A stretch of DNA of 64,000 nucleotides. Origin: Pelagibius sp965227505. GTDB taxonomy: Bacteria > Pseudomonadota > Alphaproteobacteria > Kiloniellales > Kiloniellaceae. Shown here one piece after another: positions 26,941-36,027 of the stretch (position 1 is its first letter; each line of letters starts with the position of its first letter). The notes beneath the pieces were generated by a model that was not told the DNA's origin, did not search any database, and worked only from the letters and a program-made list of their open reading frames with translations. The DNA lies in assembly GCF_965227505.1 (NCBI RefSeq), contig NZ_OZ245757.1:3720001-3784000 (forward strand), written 5' to 3'. The position numbers and the translations under genes are program-made.

Positions 26941-27486
26941 ATGAAACCCCGCCTCAACGTCCATGTCGCCCACGAACTGTTCGAGAAGGTCGAGATCGCC
27001 GCCAAACGGCCGGGCGTCACAAAAGCGGCCGTGGTCGAGGCGGCGTTGCTCGGCTTCTTCTCCAAGGAGTTCGACGATCAGCGCGACGGGGCGCTGATCC
27101 GGCGTCTCGACCGGTTGACGCGGCAGTATGAGCGCGTGGAGCGCAATCTCTCCATCACGGCCGAGACACTGGCGCTCTACATCCGCTTCTTCCTGACGGT
27201 GACGCCGCCCTTGCCGAACGCCGATCAGGACGCCGCGCGCGCTCTCGGCAAGGAGCGGTTCGAGTATTTCACCACCCAGCTCGCCCGGCGGCTGGCCGGC
27301 GGCAAGAACATGATCCGCGACATCCTCGAAGAGGTGAGCGCGGACGAATCCGAGTTCTTCACTGAGAAGGAGCTGGAAGCCCTTCGAGCAGTGAAGACGG
27401 CCGCTTCCCCAAGCGGAGACGAGGGACCGAACAAACCGAACGGGGAAGCGGCCACACCAGACGCGACGGAGGCGGAGCATGGCTGA
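26941..27486 (+). CDS. CopG/RHH-type protein of the tra-trb operon
   Basis: A 181-residue protein. I use the ATG at 26941, which has GAGGAG 6-8 nt upstream, and not the TTG at 26926. The first 50 residues (RLNVHVAHELFEKVEIAAKR, TKAAVVEAALLGFF) match a ribbon-helix-helix fold. The middle has a hydrophobic segment (TLALYIRFFLTVTPPL) and the C-terminus is acidic. Genes of this type sit between traG and trbB in Tn4371-like elements. It may be a DNA-binding accessory or regulator. The stop overlaps the trbB start by 8 nt. Confidence 0.85.
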   Translation: MKPRLNVHVAHELFEKVEIAAKRPGVTKAAVVEAALLGFFSKEFDDQRDGALIRRLDRLTRQYERVERNLSITAETLALYIRFFLTVTPPLPNADQDAARALGKERFEYFTTQLARRLAGGKNMIRDILEEVSADESEFFTEKELEALRAVKTAASPSGDEGPNKPNGEAATPDATEAEHG

Positions 27487-28459
27487 CCGCTTCCACCGGG
27501 AAACCCGCGACCGCCAGCGCACCATGCTGCGCACGGCGATGGGGCCGGCGATCGCGTCGGCGCTCGACGATGCGGCCGTCATCGAGGTGATGGTCAATCC
27601 GGACGGCCGGCTCTGGCTCGATCGCCATGGCGACGGAAGGATCGACACCGGTCAAGCGCTCGGATCGGCCGAGGCGGAACGGATCATCCGGCTGGTCGCG
27701 AGCCACGTCGGACAGGAATGCCACAGCGAACGGCCGGTCGTGTCGGCCGAACTGCCCGAAAGCGGCGAGCGCTTCGAGGGACTGTTGCCGCCGGTGGCGT
27801 CGGCCCCGTGCTTTGCAATCCGCAAGCCCGCCAAGGTGCTTTACCGGCTCTCCGACTACGTCGACGCGCAGGTGATGACCGGGCCGATGGCCGAGACGCT
27901 GCGCGACGCGGTGCGCTCGGCGAAGAACATCGTCGTGGTCGGCGGCACCAGCTCGGGCAAGACCACGCTCGTCAACGCCCTGCTCGCCGAAGTCGCCGAG
28001 AGCGGCGACCGCATCATCCTCATCGAAGACACCCGAGAGCTTCATTGCGCCGCGAAGGACTGCGTCAGCCTGCGGACGAAGCCGGGCGTCGCTGCGCTCG
28101 GCGATCTCGTACGTTCGACGCTGCGGCTCCGGCCCGACCGGATCATCGTCGGCGAGGTGCGTGGAGCCGAGGCCCTCGACATGCTGAAAGCCTGGAACAC
28201 CGGCCATCCGGGCGGGATCACGACGCTGCACGCCAACTCAGCCGTGTCCGGCCTCTACCGCCTTGAGCAGCTCATCCAGGAAGCCGTCGTCACCGTGCCG
28301 CGGCGGTTGATCGCGGACGCCATCGACATCGTCGTCTTTCTGAAGGGCCGAGGCTCAGCCCGGCGCGTCGAAACGGTCGCTCGCCTCGAAGGCCTCGGCG
28401 CCGATGGCGACTACGAGCTCCGCCCGCTCACGGCCGTCCGCCTCGTTCCAACCGCTTAA
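27479..28459 (+). CDS. trbB: Conjugative transfer ATPase TrbB (VirB11 family)
   Basis: A 326-residue secretion ATPase. Landmarks are the N-terminal domain with GDGRIDTGQALG, Walker A GGTSSGKTTL (155-164), the Asp box LIEDTRELHC, Walker B RPDRIIVGEVRG and the His box GHPGGITTLHANS. It forms a cytoplasmic hexameric ring that powers pilus assembly and substrate passage. It is the first of the trb genes and 12 nt upstream of trbC. Confidence 0.96.
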   Translation: MADRFHRETRDRQRTMLRTAMGPAIASALDDAAVIEVMVNPDGRLWLDRHGDGRIDTGQALGSAEAERIIRLVASHVGQECHSERPVVSAELPESGERFEGLLPPVASAPCFAIRKPAKVLYRLSDYVDAQVMTGPMAETLRDAVRSAKNIVVVGGTSSGKTTLVNALLAEVAESGDRIILIEDTRELHCAAKDCVSLRTKPGVAALGDLVRSTLRLRPDRIIVGEVRGAEALDMLKAWNTGHPGGITTLHANSAVSGLYRLEQLIQEAVVTVPRRLIADAIDIVVFLKGRGSARRVETVARLEGLGADGDYELRPLTAVRLVPTA

Positions 28460-28471
28460 CAGGAGATCCAT

Positions 28472-28822
28472 ATGAATATTCTCGGTCCGGACCTTTCAAC
28501 ACGCTTTCCCTATCGCCACGCCGCATTCGCCGGCGCGGCGCTCGGCTTTCTTCTGTTTTGCGCGGAAGCCGCCCACGCAGCCGGATCAGGCATGCCGTGG
28601 GAAGCGCCGCTCACCGCCATCCTTGAGTCCATCGAGGGGCCGGTAGCGCGCATCATCGCGGTCATCATCATCGTCATCACCGGCCTGTCGCTCGCCTTCG
28701 GCGAGACGTCGGGCGGCTTCCGCCGGCTGATCCAGATCGTCTTCGGCCTCTCCATCGCCTTCGCGGCGACGAGCTTCTTCCTCTCCTTCTTCTCCTTCGG
28801 CGGCGGGGCGCTCATCTCATGA
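28472..28822 (+). CDS. trbC: Pilin TrbC (VirB2 family)
   Basis: A 116-residue prepilin. The signal peptide covers residues about 18-38 (GAALGFLLFCAEAAHA), and there are two membrane helices in the mature part (ARIIAVIIIVITGLSLAFG and IQIVFGLSIAFAATSFFLSFF, given as residues about 62-80 and 89-109). The TraF peptidase at 19234 would mature it. The stop overlaps the trbD start (ATGA). It has AGGAG upstream of the ATG. Confidence 0.93.
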   Translation: MNILGPDLSTRFPYRHAAFAGAALGFLLFCAEAAHAAGSGMPWEAPLTAILESIEGPVARIIAVIIIVITGLSLAFGETSGGFRRLIQIVFGLSIAFAATSFFLSFFSFGGGALIS

Positions 28823-29076
28823 CGGTCGAAGGCTACGAAATCCCGCTGCATCGCGCGCTGACCGAGCCGATCCTGATGGGCGGCGCGCCGCGTACGGTGG
28901 CGATCGTCAACGGCACGCTGGCGGCAGCGCTAGGGCTCGGGCTTCAGCTATGGGTCGCGGGGATCGTGGCCTGGATCGTCGGTCACACGGCTGCGGTTTA
29001 CGCGGCGCGCAAGGACCCGGCCTTCATGGAAGTGCTGGTTCGCCACATCAGGCACAAAGGGCATCTCTCATGCTGA
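28819..29076 (+). CDS. trbD: TrbD (VirB3 family)
   Basis: An 85-residue inner-membrane protein with the VirB3 hallmark N-terminus YEIPLHRALTEPILMGGAPR and one or two membrane helices (residues about 28-62, TLAAALGLGLQLWVAGIVAW and GHTAAVYAA). It is coupled to trbC and overlaps trbE by 7 nt. It assembles with TrbE at the base of the channel. Confidence 0.93.
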   Translation: MTVEGYEIPLHRALTEPILMGGAPRTVAIVNGTLAAALGLGLQLWVAGIVAWIVGHTAAVYAARKDPAFMEVLVRHIRHKGHLSC

Positions 29077-31529
29077 ACTTGGCCGAATATCGCAAGCGGC
29101 CGGCGTTGCTCGCCGACTATCTGCCCTGGGCTTGCCTGGTGGCCCCGGGCGTCATCCTCAACAAGGACGGGTCCTTCCAGCGCTCGGCGCGCTTTCGTGG
29201 CCCGGACCTTGAAAGCGCCACCGAGGCGGAGCTCGTCGCGACCTGTGCGCGTATCAACAATGTGCTGCGCCGGTTCGGTTCCGGTTGGGCGCTGTTTCTG
29301 GAAGCCGAGCGCCATCTTGCCCGCGACTATCCGCAGTCCGACTTTCCCGATCCGGTCTCCCGGTTGATCGACGAAGAGCGCCGCGCTGCCTTCGAAAGCT
29401 CGGAAACGCTTTTTGAGAGCAGCTATGTCCTGACATTCGTCTACATGCCGCCGCCGGAGCGTGTCGGGCGTGCTGAAAAGCTCTTGGTCGAAACCGAGGG
29501 TGCGCGACCGGACCTAGATTATCGCGATCACCTTCACGACTTTGTCCAACGCTCGGACCGCGCCCTCGACCTACTGGAACAGCTCATGCCGGAGGTGGCG
29601 GCGCTCTCCGATCAAGAGACGCTCACCTACCTGCATAACTGCATCTCCAATCGACGGCACCCAATCGCCGTGCCGGAGACGCCAGTCTATCTGGACGCCG
29701 TTCTGGTGGACACGTCGCTCACCGGTGGGTTGGCGCCGATGCTTGGCGACGCGCATCTGCGTGTGCTGACGGTTCTCGGCTATCCCGGTGCAACCACGCC
29801 CGGCTTGCTCGATGCGCTCAATCATCTCGGCTTTGAATACCGATGGACGACGCGCTTCGTGCCGCTCGATAAGGCCGCCGCCGAGAAGGTCGTGCGGCGC
29901 TACCGTCGGCAATGGTTCGCCAAACGCAAGTCGATCGCCGCCATCATCAAGGAAGTGCTGACCAACGAGCAGTCGGTGCTGGTCGACACTGACGCGGACA
30001 ACAAGACGGCCGATGCAGACGCCGCGTTGCAGGAGCTTGGCGCCGATCTTGTCGCCTATGGCTATGTGACGACCACCTTCGTCGTCTGGGACCGCGATGA
30101 AGCCGCCGCACGCGAGAAGGTGCGGGCCGCGCAGCGCATCCTCGATGGGCGCGGTTTCGCCACCGTCGACGAAAGCGCGAACGCCGTCGAGGCGTGGCTT
30201 TCGTCCTTGCCCGGCCACGTCTACGCAAACGTCCGGACGGCCCCGGTCAATACATTAAACCTCGCCCACATGATGCCGCTCTCGGCGGCCTGGGCCGGTC
30301 CGTCGCGCAACGCGCATCTCGGCGGTCCGCCTTTACTCACGGTGCGGACGAACGAGACCACGCCCTTCCGGCTGATCACCCATATCGGCGATGTCGGTCA
30401 CACCCTGATCGTCGGGCCGACCGGCGCGGGCAAGTCCGTGCTGCTCGCGCTGATCGTCCTGCAGTTCCGCCGCTACGCCGGCGCGCAAATCACCATCTTC
30501 GACAAGGGCGGCTCGGCGCGCGCCGCCGTCCTCGGCATGGGCGGCGACTGGTACGATCTCGGGGCAGAGGGCGATCTTGCGTTTCAGCCACTCGCCAACA
30601 TCGATCTGACACCGGAGCGTTCCTTCGCGCAGGAATGGGTGCAGAGCCTGCTCGCTCATGAAGGCGTGACCGTCACGCCGGAGGTGAAGGACGCGGTCTG
30701 GTCAGCACTTTCCAACCTCGCGGCCGCGCCGGTGGCCGAGCGCACCTTGACCGGGCTCGCGACGCTCTTGCAGGTGACCGCGCTTCGCCAGGCACTTCAG
30801 CCTTACACGCTTGAAGGACCCTACGGACGCTTGCTCGACGCCGACGAAGATCGTCTCTCGCTCGGGTCGGTCCAATGCTTCGAGATGGAAGAGTTGATGC
30901 ACGAAACGGGTGCGGTGCTCCCGGTGCTGACCTATCTCTTCCATCGGCTCGAAGCCGGTTTCGACGGCTGCCCGGCGCTTCTCGTCCTCGACGAGGCTTG
31001 GCTCTTTCTCGACAACCCTGCCTTCGCCGCGCGCATCCGCGAATGGCTGAAGACGCTCCGTAAGGCCAACGTCTCGGTGCTGTTCGCCACGCAGGGGCTA
31101 TCAGACGTCTCGGGAAGTTCGATTGCGCCGGCGATCATCGAAAGCTGCCCGAGCCGCATCTTCCTGCCCAATGACCGCGCGATCGAGCCGCAGGCCAAGG
31201 CGGTCTACGAGGCATTCGGGCTCAATGACCGGCAGATCGACATCGTCGCCCGGGCCGTGCCGAAGCGCGACTACTACTTCCAGTCCCGTGCCGGAAACCG
31301 GCTGTTCGATCTGAGCCTCGGGCCGGTCGCGCTCACCTTCACGGCCGCTTCCACCAAGCAAGACCATGCACTCATGGACGAGCTGATCGCCGCCCATGGC
31401 GCCGAAGAGTTCGCCGATAGCTGGCTGCGCGCTCGCGGCCTCGATTGGGCCGCCGAATTGATCGCGTCCCCGATCCACGACGACACCATCGAGCAAACCA
31501 AGGAGGACTTACATGCAACCACCGCTTAA
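29070..31529 (+). CDS. trbE: Conjugative transfer ATPase TrbE (VirB4 family)
   Basis: An 819-residue ATPase. The open frame extends 40 codons further upstream inside trbD, but the ATG at 29070 starts the family-typical LNLAEYRKRPALLADYLPW. Walker A is GPTGAGKSVLL (about residue 449), Walker B is LLVLDEAWLFLD, and then there is FATQGLSDVSGS. It is the largest energiser of the Trb system and is located at the inner membrane. Its 3' end overlaps the next gene by 17 nt. Confidence 0.96.
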   Translation: MLNLAEYRKRPALLADYLPWACLVAPGVILNKDGSFQRSARFRGPDLESATEAELVATCARINNVLRRFGSGWALFLEAERHLARDYPQSDFPDPVSRLIDEERRAAFESSETLFESSYVLTFVYMPPPERVGRAEKLLVETEGARPDLDYRDHLHDFVQRSDRALDLLEQLMPEVAALSDQETLTYLHNCISNRRHPIAVPETPVYLDAVLVDTSLTGGLAPMLGDAHLRVLTVLGYPGATTPGLLDALNHLGFEYRWTTRFVPLDKAAAEKVVRRYRRQWFAKRKSIAAIIKEVLTNEQSVLVDTDADNKTADADAALQELGADLVAYGYVTTTFVVWDRDEAAAREKVRAAQRILDGRGFATVDESANAVEAWLSSLPGHVYANVRTAPVNTLNLAHMMPLSAAWAGPSRNAHLGGPPLLTVRTNETTPFRLITHIGDVGHTLIVGPTGAGKSVLLALIVLQFRRYAGAQITIFDKGGSARAAVLGMGGDWYDLGAEGDLAFQPLANIDLTPERSFAQEWVQSLLAHEGVTVTPEVKDAVWSALSNLAAAPVAERTLTGLATLLQVTALRQALQPYTLEGPYGRLLDADEDRLSLGSVQCFEMEELMHETGAVLPVLTYLFHRLEAGFDGCPALLVLDEAWLFLDNPAFAARIREWLKTLRKANVSVLFATQGLSDVSGSSIAPAIIESCPSRIFLPNDRAIEPQAKAVYEAFGLNDRQIDIVARAVPKRDYYFQSRAGNRLFDLSLGPVALTFTAASTKQDHALMDELIAAHGAEEFADSWLRARGLDWAAELIASPIHDDTIEQTKEDLHATTA

Positions 31530-32220
31530 ATGGGCCGCGGGTGCTGCGCTGGCTTTCCTGATCGCCGCGCCGCCGGCCAGCGCCAATGAAGGCTGGCCAC
31601 ATTGCTGGCGAGACGACGACTGTCCCGGCTTCTATCTCACCGTGACGACCGTGCGCGGTGACGCCCGGCTTTCGGTCTCGCGGTCCTGTGCCGGCGGCTG
31701 GCGCCATGTCTGGCACAAGCGCGATGCCCGCGAAACGATCCGCCAATGGCTTGACGCGGATGCCGCGACGGCCCGCGGATCGCTTTGCATTCCTCTCCAT
31801 CCGCAGGTCGATGAAATCCGCGTGTCCTCGATCGGTGGGCACTGCGGCGAGACTGACTTTCCGGAAATCGCATCCGCGAACTTGCCGGGCGACGGCGCCG
31901 TGCTCGCGCGCGGATATGGGAGCGCCGCTTCGGCGACCTTCGAAGGCTGTCACGCGCGGATCGGGCCGGACGCTGGCGAGGGCGGAGTCGCCTATGGCGG
32001 CATCGCGCTCGACTTCGCCGACGGCTACGTCTTCGGCGACAGCTACGCCGACGGCCATTTCTACGGCGTTTATGACGGCTTCGGCCGGGGCCGCGTCCGG
32101 CCCTTCGGCGCCTCTGTCGCGGCCATCAGCCAATTCAACACCTACCACTACCGCGTCGAGATCTTGGCGAACGGCGGGGAAAGCTGGACGTGGGGCGACA
32201 ATGAGGAGAACGACAAATGA
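31513..32220 (+). CDS. Exported Cys-containing protein inserted between trbE and trbJ
   Basis: A 235-residue protein with a clear Sec signal peptide (AAGALAFLIAAPPASA type, residues about 8-24). The mature part has six or more Cys residues (PHCWRDDDC, SRSC, SLC, GHC, EGC), suggesting disulfides in the periplasm, and a Tyr/Gly/Asp-rich C-terminal half (YVFGDSYADGHFYGVYDGFG). I do not recognise a family. Start and stop overlap trbE and trbJ (17 and 4 nt), so it is a true member of the operon. Most Tn4371-like trb operons have trbJ directly after trbE. Entry exclusion or a pilus-associated role is possible but not shown. Confidence 0.7.
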   Translation: MQPPLKWAAGAALAFLIAAPPASANEGWPHCWRDDDCPGFYLTVTTVRGDARLSVSRSCAGGWRHVWHKRDARETIRQWLDADAATARGSLCIPLHPQVDEIRVSSIGGHCGETDFPEIASANLPGDGAVLARGYGSAASATFEGCHARIGPDAGEGGVAYGGIALDFADGYVFGDSYADGHFYGVYDGFGRGRVRPFGASVAAISQFNTYHYRVEILANGGESWTWGDNEENDK

Positions 32221-32948
32221 CCCAGCTCAGGAAACGGCTTTTGTCCGCATGCGCCGCTTTGGCGCTCGGGCTCTCGACGGTGACCGTCACGGCGCCGCCG
32301 GCCCATGCCATCACGGTCTTCGACCCCTCGAACTACAGCCAGAACCTGCTCACCGCCGTCCGCTCGCTTCAGCAGATCAACAACCAGATTCGGCAGATCG
32401 CCAACGAGGCGCAGATGCTGGTCAATCAGGCCCAGAACCTGGCGAACCTGCCCACCTCGGTCGCATCCGATTTGCAATCCTCGCTGCGCGCCGTCGATCA
32501 ACTCATCCTCGACGCCCAAGGCATCGCCTATCAAGTCTCGGAAATCGACAGCACCTATCGCCGGCTCTTCCCGGAGGAGTACAGCGCGGCCGTTTCGACG
32601 TCCCAGATCATCCAGGACGCCCAAGAGGCGTGGCGGCTCGCGCGCGGGGGCTTCCAACATAGCCTCGAGGTCCAGGCCGAAGTCGTGAACCAGGTGCGCG
32701 GCGACACGCTCGTTCTCGACTGGCTCGTGGCGGAAAGCCAGGGCGCCGTCGGGAACCTTCAGGTCGCGCAAGCGGGCAACCAGCTCACGGCGCTCGCGGC
32801 GAAACAGTCGATGCAGCTCCAGACCTTGTTGGCCGCCTCGGCGCGGGCCGACGCCCTCGAAAGGGCGCGGCACGTCGCGGCTCACGAACAGGCTCGCGCC
32901 CGGTTCGAACGCTTCATGGGCGACGGCGACGCCTACACGCGGCGCTGA
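32217..32948 (+). CDS. trbJ: TrbJ (VirB5-like) periplasmic/pilus-tip protein
   Basis: A 243-residue protein with a signal peptide (LLSACAALALGLSTVTVTAP, cleavage after AHA, about residue 30). The mature protein is mostly helical and Gln-rich (NYSQNLLTAVRSLQQINNQI, DLQSSLRAVDQL), with coiled-coil character, as in P-type TrbJ. It is thought to act at the pilus tip or in mating-pair formation. It overlaps the preceding gene by 4 nt and is followed 21 nt later by trbL. Confidence 0.93.
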   Translation: MTQLRKRLLSACAALALGLSTVTVTAPPAHAITVFDPSNYSQNLLTAVRSLQQINNQIRQIANEAQMLVNQAQNLANLPTSVASDLQSSLRAVDQLILDAQGIAYQVSEIDSTYRRLFPEEYSAAVSTSQIIQDAQEAWRLARGGFQHSLEVQAEVVNQVRGDTLVLDWLVAESQGAVGNLQVAQAGNQLTALAAKQSMQLQTLLAASARADALERARHVAAHEQARARFERFMGDGDAYTRR

Positions 32949-32969
32949 GCGCAAGAGGGGCGACGGCCG

Positions 32970-34310
32970 ATGGACGACCTCAACGTCATCGATCAGTTCA
33001 CGGAGACCTTTGTCACCTACATCGATTCAGGTTTCGGACTGCTTGGTCCCGACGTCGCCTTCCTGACCACCATCCTGATCGGCATCGACATCACCCTGGC
33101 GGGGCTCTTCTGGGCGCTCGCCGACGACAAGTCCGTGATCCCGGCGCTGATCAAGAAGGTGCTTTATGTCGGCGCCTTCGCCTTCATTCTGAATAACTTC
33201 GCCTTTCTCTCGGAGGTGATCTTCGACAGCTTCGCCGGTCTCGGACTTCGCGCCACCGGATCGCCGATCGGTGCAGACGATTTGATGCGACCGGGTTTTG
33301 TCGCCGCGACCGGCTATGACGCGGCATCCCCGTTGCTGGACGAGGTGCAGAGTCTTCTCGGACCAATCGCCTTTTTTGAGAACTTCGTCTTGATCGCCGT
33401 GCTGATGGTCGCCTGGATCATCGTGTTGCTGGCCTTCTTCATTCTGGCGATCCAGCTTTTCATCACGATCCTGGAGTTCAAGCTCACCACGCTTGCCGGC
33501 TTCGTGCTGGTGCCCTTCGCGCTTTGGGGTAAGACGGCGTTCCTCGCCGAGCGCGTGCTCGGCAACGTCATCGCCGCCGGCATCAAACTCATGGTCCTCG
33601 CTGTCATTGTCGGCATCGGCTCGACGCTGTTCGGCGCTTTCGCCGCGTCCTTCGCCGGCGGTGACATCACGATCGAACAGGCGCTTTCAACGGTTCTTGC
33701 CGCGCTCTCGATTTTCATGCTTGGCATTTTCGGTCCCGGCATCGCCGCCGGTCTTGTCTCTGACGCGCCGCAGCTCGGCGCCGGCGCGGTGGTCGGATCG
33801 GCGGCCGGGCTCGCGATCGGCGGAGCCGCCGCCGCGGGGGTCGCTATGGGCGGCGCGCGGGCACTCGGCGCCGGGGCCAGCGGGGCCACGAAGGCCGCCG
33901 CATCGATGGCGGGCGGCGCCCAGGGCGCTTATGGACTCGCGCGCGCCACCTCCGGCGCATCTGGCGCGGCTGGCGTGGCGGCGGGCGTCGCCGGCGTTGC
34001 ACGGGGCGGGGCCGGCGCGGTCGGTCAAGGCGTGCGGAGCGTCGCAGACCGCGCGACATCCGGCGTACGGTCCGCCTTCTCGGACGGGCAGCGCGGCGCC
34101 TTCACCGCCACGGGTGGAACGCTGCCCGACAGCGGCGCATCGGCGGGCGCGGCCACGGCCGCTGCGACGAACGCGGCGCCGGATTGGGCGCAGCGTCTAC
34201 GGCGCGATCAACGCTTGCGCGAAGGCGCGACGGTGACCGCCCACACCATCAGAGACGGCGACCGGCCAGCCGCCGGTGAGAACCCACGCATCAGGGATGA
34301 CGACGAATGA
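32970..34310 (+). CDS. trbL: TrbL (VirB6-like) polytopic membrane protein
   Basis: A 446-residue protein with about six membrane helices in the first 290 residues (for example FLTTILIGIDITLAGLFWAL and FVLIAVLMVAWIIVLLAFF; a Gly-rich AGLAIGGAAAAGVAMGGARA segment follows). The C-terminal 150 residues are Ala/Gly/Ser-rich and probably disordered in the cytoplasm or periplasm. It forms part of the inner-membrane channel through which DNA passes. It overlaps trbF by 4 nt. Confidence 0.93.
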   Translation: MDDLNVIDQFTETFVTYIDSGFGLLGPDVAFLTTILIGIDITLAGLFWALADDKSVIPALIKKVLYVGAFAFILNNFAFLSEVIFDSFAGLGLRATGSPIGADDLMRPGFVAATGYDAASPLLDEVQSLLGPIAFFENFVLIAVLMVAWIIVLLAFFILAIQLFITILEFKLTTLAGFVLVPFALWGKTAFLAERVLGNVIAAGIKLMVLAVIVGIGSTLFGAFAASFAGGDITIEQALSTVLAALSIFMLGIFGPGIAAGLVSDAPQLGAGAVVGSAAGLAIGGAAAAGVAMGGARALGAGASGATKAAASMAGGAQGAYGLARATSGASGAAGVAAGVAGVARGGAGAVGQGVRSVADRATSGVRSAFSDGQRGAFTATGGTLPDSGASAGAATAAATNAAPDWAQRLRRDQRLREGATVTAHTIRDGDRPAAGENPRIRDDDE

Positions 34311-35005
34311 TCTTTAAGCGATCGACCACCACCTATGGCGAAACGCCCGCGCCCGAAACGCCGTACCAGCGTGCGGCGCAGGTGTGGGACGATCGCATCG
34401 GTTCGGCCCGCGTGCAGGCGCGGAGCTGGCGGCTCATGGCGTTCGGTTGCCTGGCGCTTGCCATCGGGCTTTCCGCCGGCGTCGTCTGGCAAGCGGGGCG
34501 CAGCACCATCACGCCCTACGTTGTCGAGGTCGATACCCTGGGCGAGGTGCGCGCCGTCGGTCCCGCCGTCACGGTCTATGAGCCGACCGACGCGCAGATC
34601 GCCTACCATCTCGCCCGCTTCATCGAAAACGTCCGATCCCTCTCCATCGACCCGATTGTGGTGCGCCAGAACTGGCTGCGCGCCTATGATTACGCCACCG
34701 ACCGCGCCGCCGCCACGCTTAACGACTATGCCCGCGACAACGATCCCTTCAGCCAGGTCGGCCGGCGTACGGTGACGGTTGAAGTGACCAGCATCGTCCG
34801 CGCCTCGAACGACAGTTTCGAGATGCGCTGGCGCGAGCAGGTCTTCGAGAACGGCGCGCTCGCCGACACCATCCGATACACGGCGGTTCTCTCCATCGTG
34901 GTGCAACCGCCGCGCACGGAAGAGGCGCTCCGCCAAAACCCCCTCGGCATTTACGTCCATGCGCTCAACTGGAGCCGCGACCTCATTTCGGGAGACGATC
35001 AATGA
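34307..35005 (+). CDS. trbF: TrbF (VirB8 family)
   Basis: A 232-residue bitopic inner-membrane protein. A short cytoplasmic N-terminus (TPYQRAAQVWDDRIGS) is followed by one helix (residues about 43-61) and a periplasmic NTF2-like VirB8 domain with TPYVVEVDTLGEV, NWLRAYDYATDRA and YTAVLSIVVQPPRTEEALRQNPLGIYV. It links channel components across the inner membrane. It is coupled by 4-nt overlaps on both sides. Confidence 0.95.
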   Translation: MIFKRSTTTYGETPAPETPYQRAAQVWDDRIGSARVQARSWRLMAFGCLALAIGLSAGVVWQAGRSTITPYVVEVDTLGEVRAVGPAVTVYEPTDAQIAYHLARFIENVRSLSIDPIVVRQNWLRAYDYATDRAAATLNDYARDNDPFSQVGRRTVTVEVTSIVRASNDSFEMRWREQVFENGALADTIRYTAVLSIVVQPPRTEEALRQNPLGIYVHALNWSRDLISGDDQ

Positions 35006-36027
35006 GAAAAACCCTTATCGCCCTGGCCGCGCCGGTTGCGCTCGCCGCCTGCGCTCACAAAGAGCCGCCGCCGGAGATCAGTTACGACACGGACGACTTC
35101 AGCGCCGCGGCGCTCGCCACCGAGCCGCCGCTGCCGGTCGAGATCGTCACCTTGCCTGAACCGCTTCCTTTGCCGGGACAGTTGATGCCGATGCCGGGCG
35201 AATGGGAGCCGCCGCCGGAGGATCACCGCGACCCGGAAACACGCATCGGCGACGCCAACAGCGCGGCGGCGATGGAGCCGACGGGCGAAGGCTATGTCAA
35301 TGCGATCCAGGTCTATCCCTATACGGAGGGCGCCCTCTACCAGCTCTATACGATGCCGGAAATGGTCAGCAACATCGCGCTCCAATCTGGCGAAGAGATC
35401 GTCGCCGTGTCGGCCGGCGACACGGTCCGCTGGGTGATCGGCGATACCCTGAGTGGCGATCGCGCGCATGTGCTGGTCAAACCGATCGCCGAGGGCCTGC
35501 GCACCAATCTCGTCATCATCACTGACCGGCGCGCCTATCATCTCGAACTCAGGAGCACGCCGGAAACCTATATGGCGTCGGTCTCGTGGCATTATCCGCG
35601 TGACGCCTTGCTGGCGCTTGAGCAGCGCAACAGTGATGCCGTCGAGGCGGCGGACCGTGTGATCGACGAGGGCCTCCGGCTGGAGCAACTCCGCTTTCGC
35701 TACGAGATCACCGGCGACACGCCGCCCTGGCGACCGGTCCGCGTCTTCGACGATACCCACAAGGTCTACATCCAGTTTCCCCGCCGCCTCGATCAGGGCG
35801 AGGCGCCGCCGCTGTTCGTCGTCGGGCCGGACGGTGAGAACCAGCTCGTCAATTACCGGATGCGGGGCAACTACTACATTGTCGATCGCCTGTTCGCCGC
35901 CGCTGAGCTTCGCCTTGGCGAAGACCCGCAACAGGTCGTCCGCATTTCGCGTACGGACGGCCGCAACGCTGCGCGTCATCGCAGCGTGTCGGCGCGCGCG
36001 CCCGAGATTGAGGACGGCGGGCGATGA
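35002..36027 (+). CDS. trbG: TrbG (VirB9 family) lipoprotein
   Basis: A 341-residue protein with a lipoprotein signal (VALAAC, lipid-modified Cys at residue 17) and a Pro-rich spacer (residues 25-75). The VirB9-type domain contains QVYPYTEGALYQLYTMPEMV, VGDTVRW-like VSAGDTVRWVIG and HYPRDALLALEQ. It is part of the outer-membrane core ring of the type IV secretion channel together with TrbI. A lipobox on the VirB9-type protein may compensate for the lack of a separate VirB7-like lipoprotein. It is coupled to trbF and trbI by 4-nt overlaps. Confidence 0.94.
   Translation: MRKTLIALAAPVALAACAHKEPPPEISYDTDDFSAAALATEPPLPVEIVTLPEPLPLPGQLMPMPGEWEPPPEDHRDPETRIGDANSAAAMEPTGEGYVNAIQVYPYTEGALYQLYTMPEMVSNIALQSGEEIVAVSAGDTVRWVIGDTLSGDRAHVLVKPIAEGLRTNLVIITDRRAYHLELRSTPETYMASVSWHYPRDALLALEQRNSDAVEAADRVIDEGLRLEQLRFRYEITGDTPPWRPVRVFDDTHKVYIQFPRRLDQGEAPPLFVVGPDGENQLVNYRMRGNYYIVDRLFAAAELRLGEDPQQVVRISRTDGRNAARHRSVSARAPEIEDGGR

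Noticed and set aside
28950..29069. 40-codon N-terminal extension of trbE
   Set aside because: It lies within trbD in another frame and has no ribosome site, whereas the ATG at 29070 begins the conserved N-terminus.
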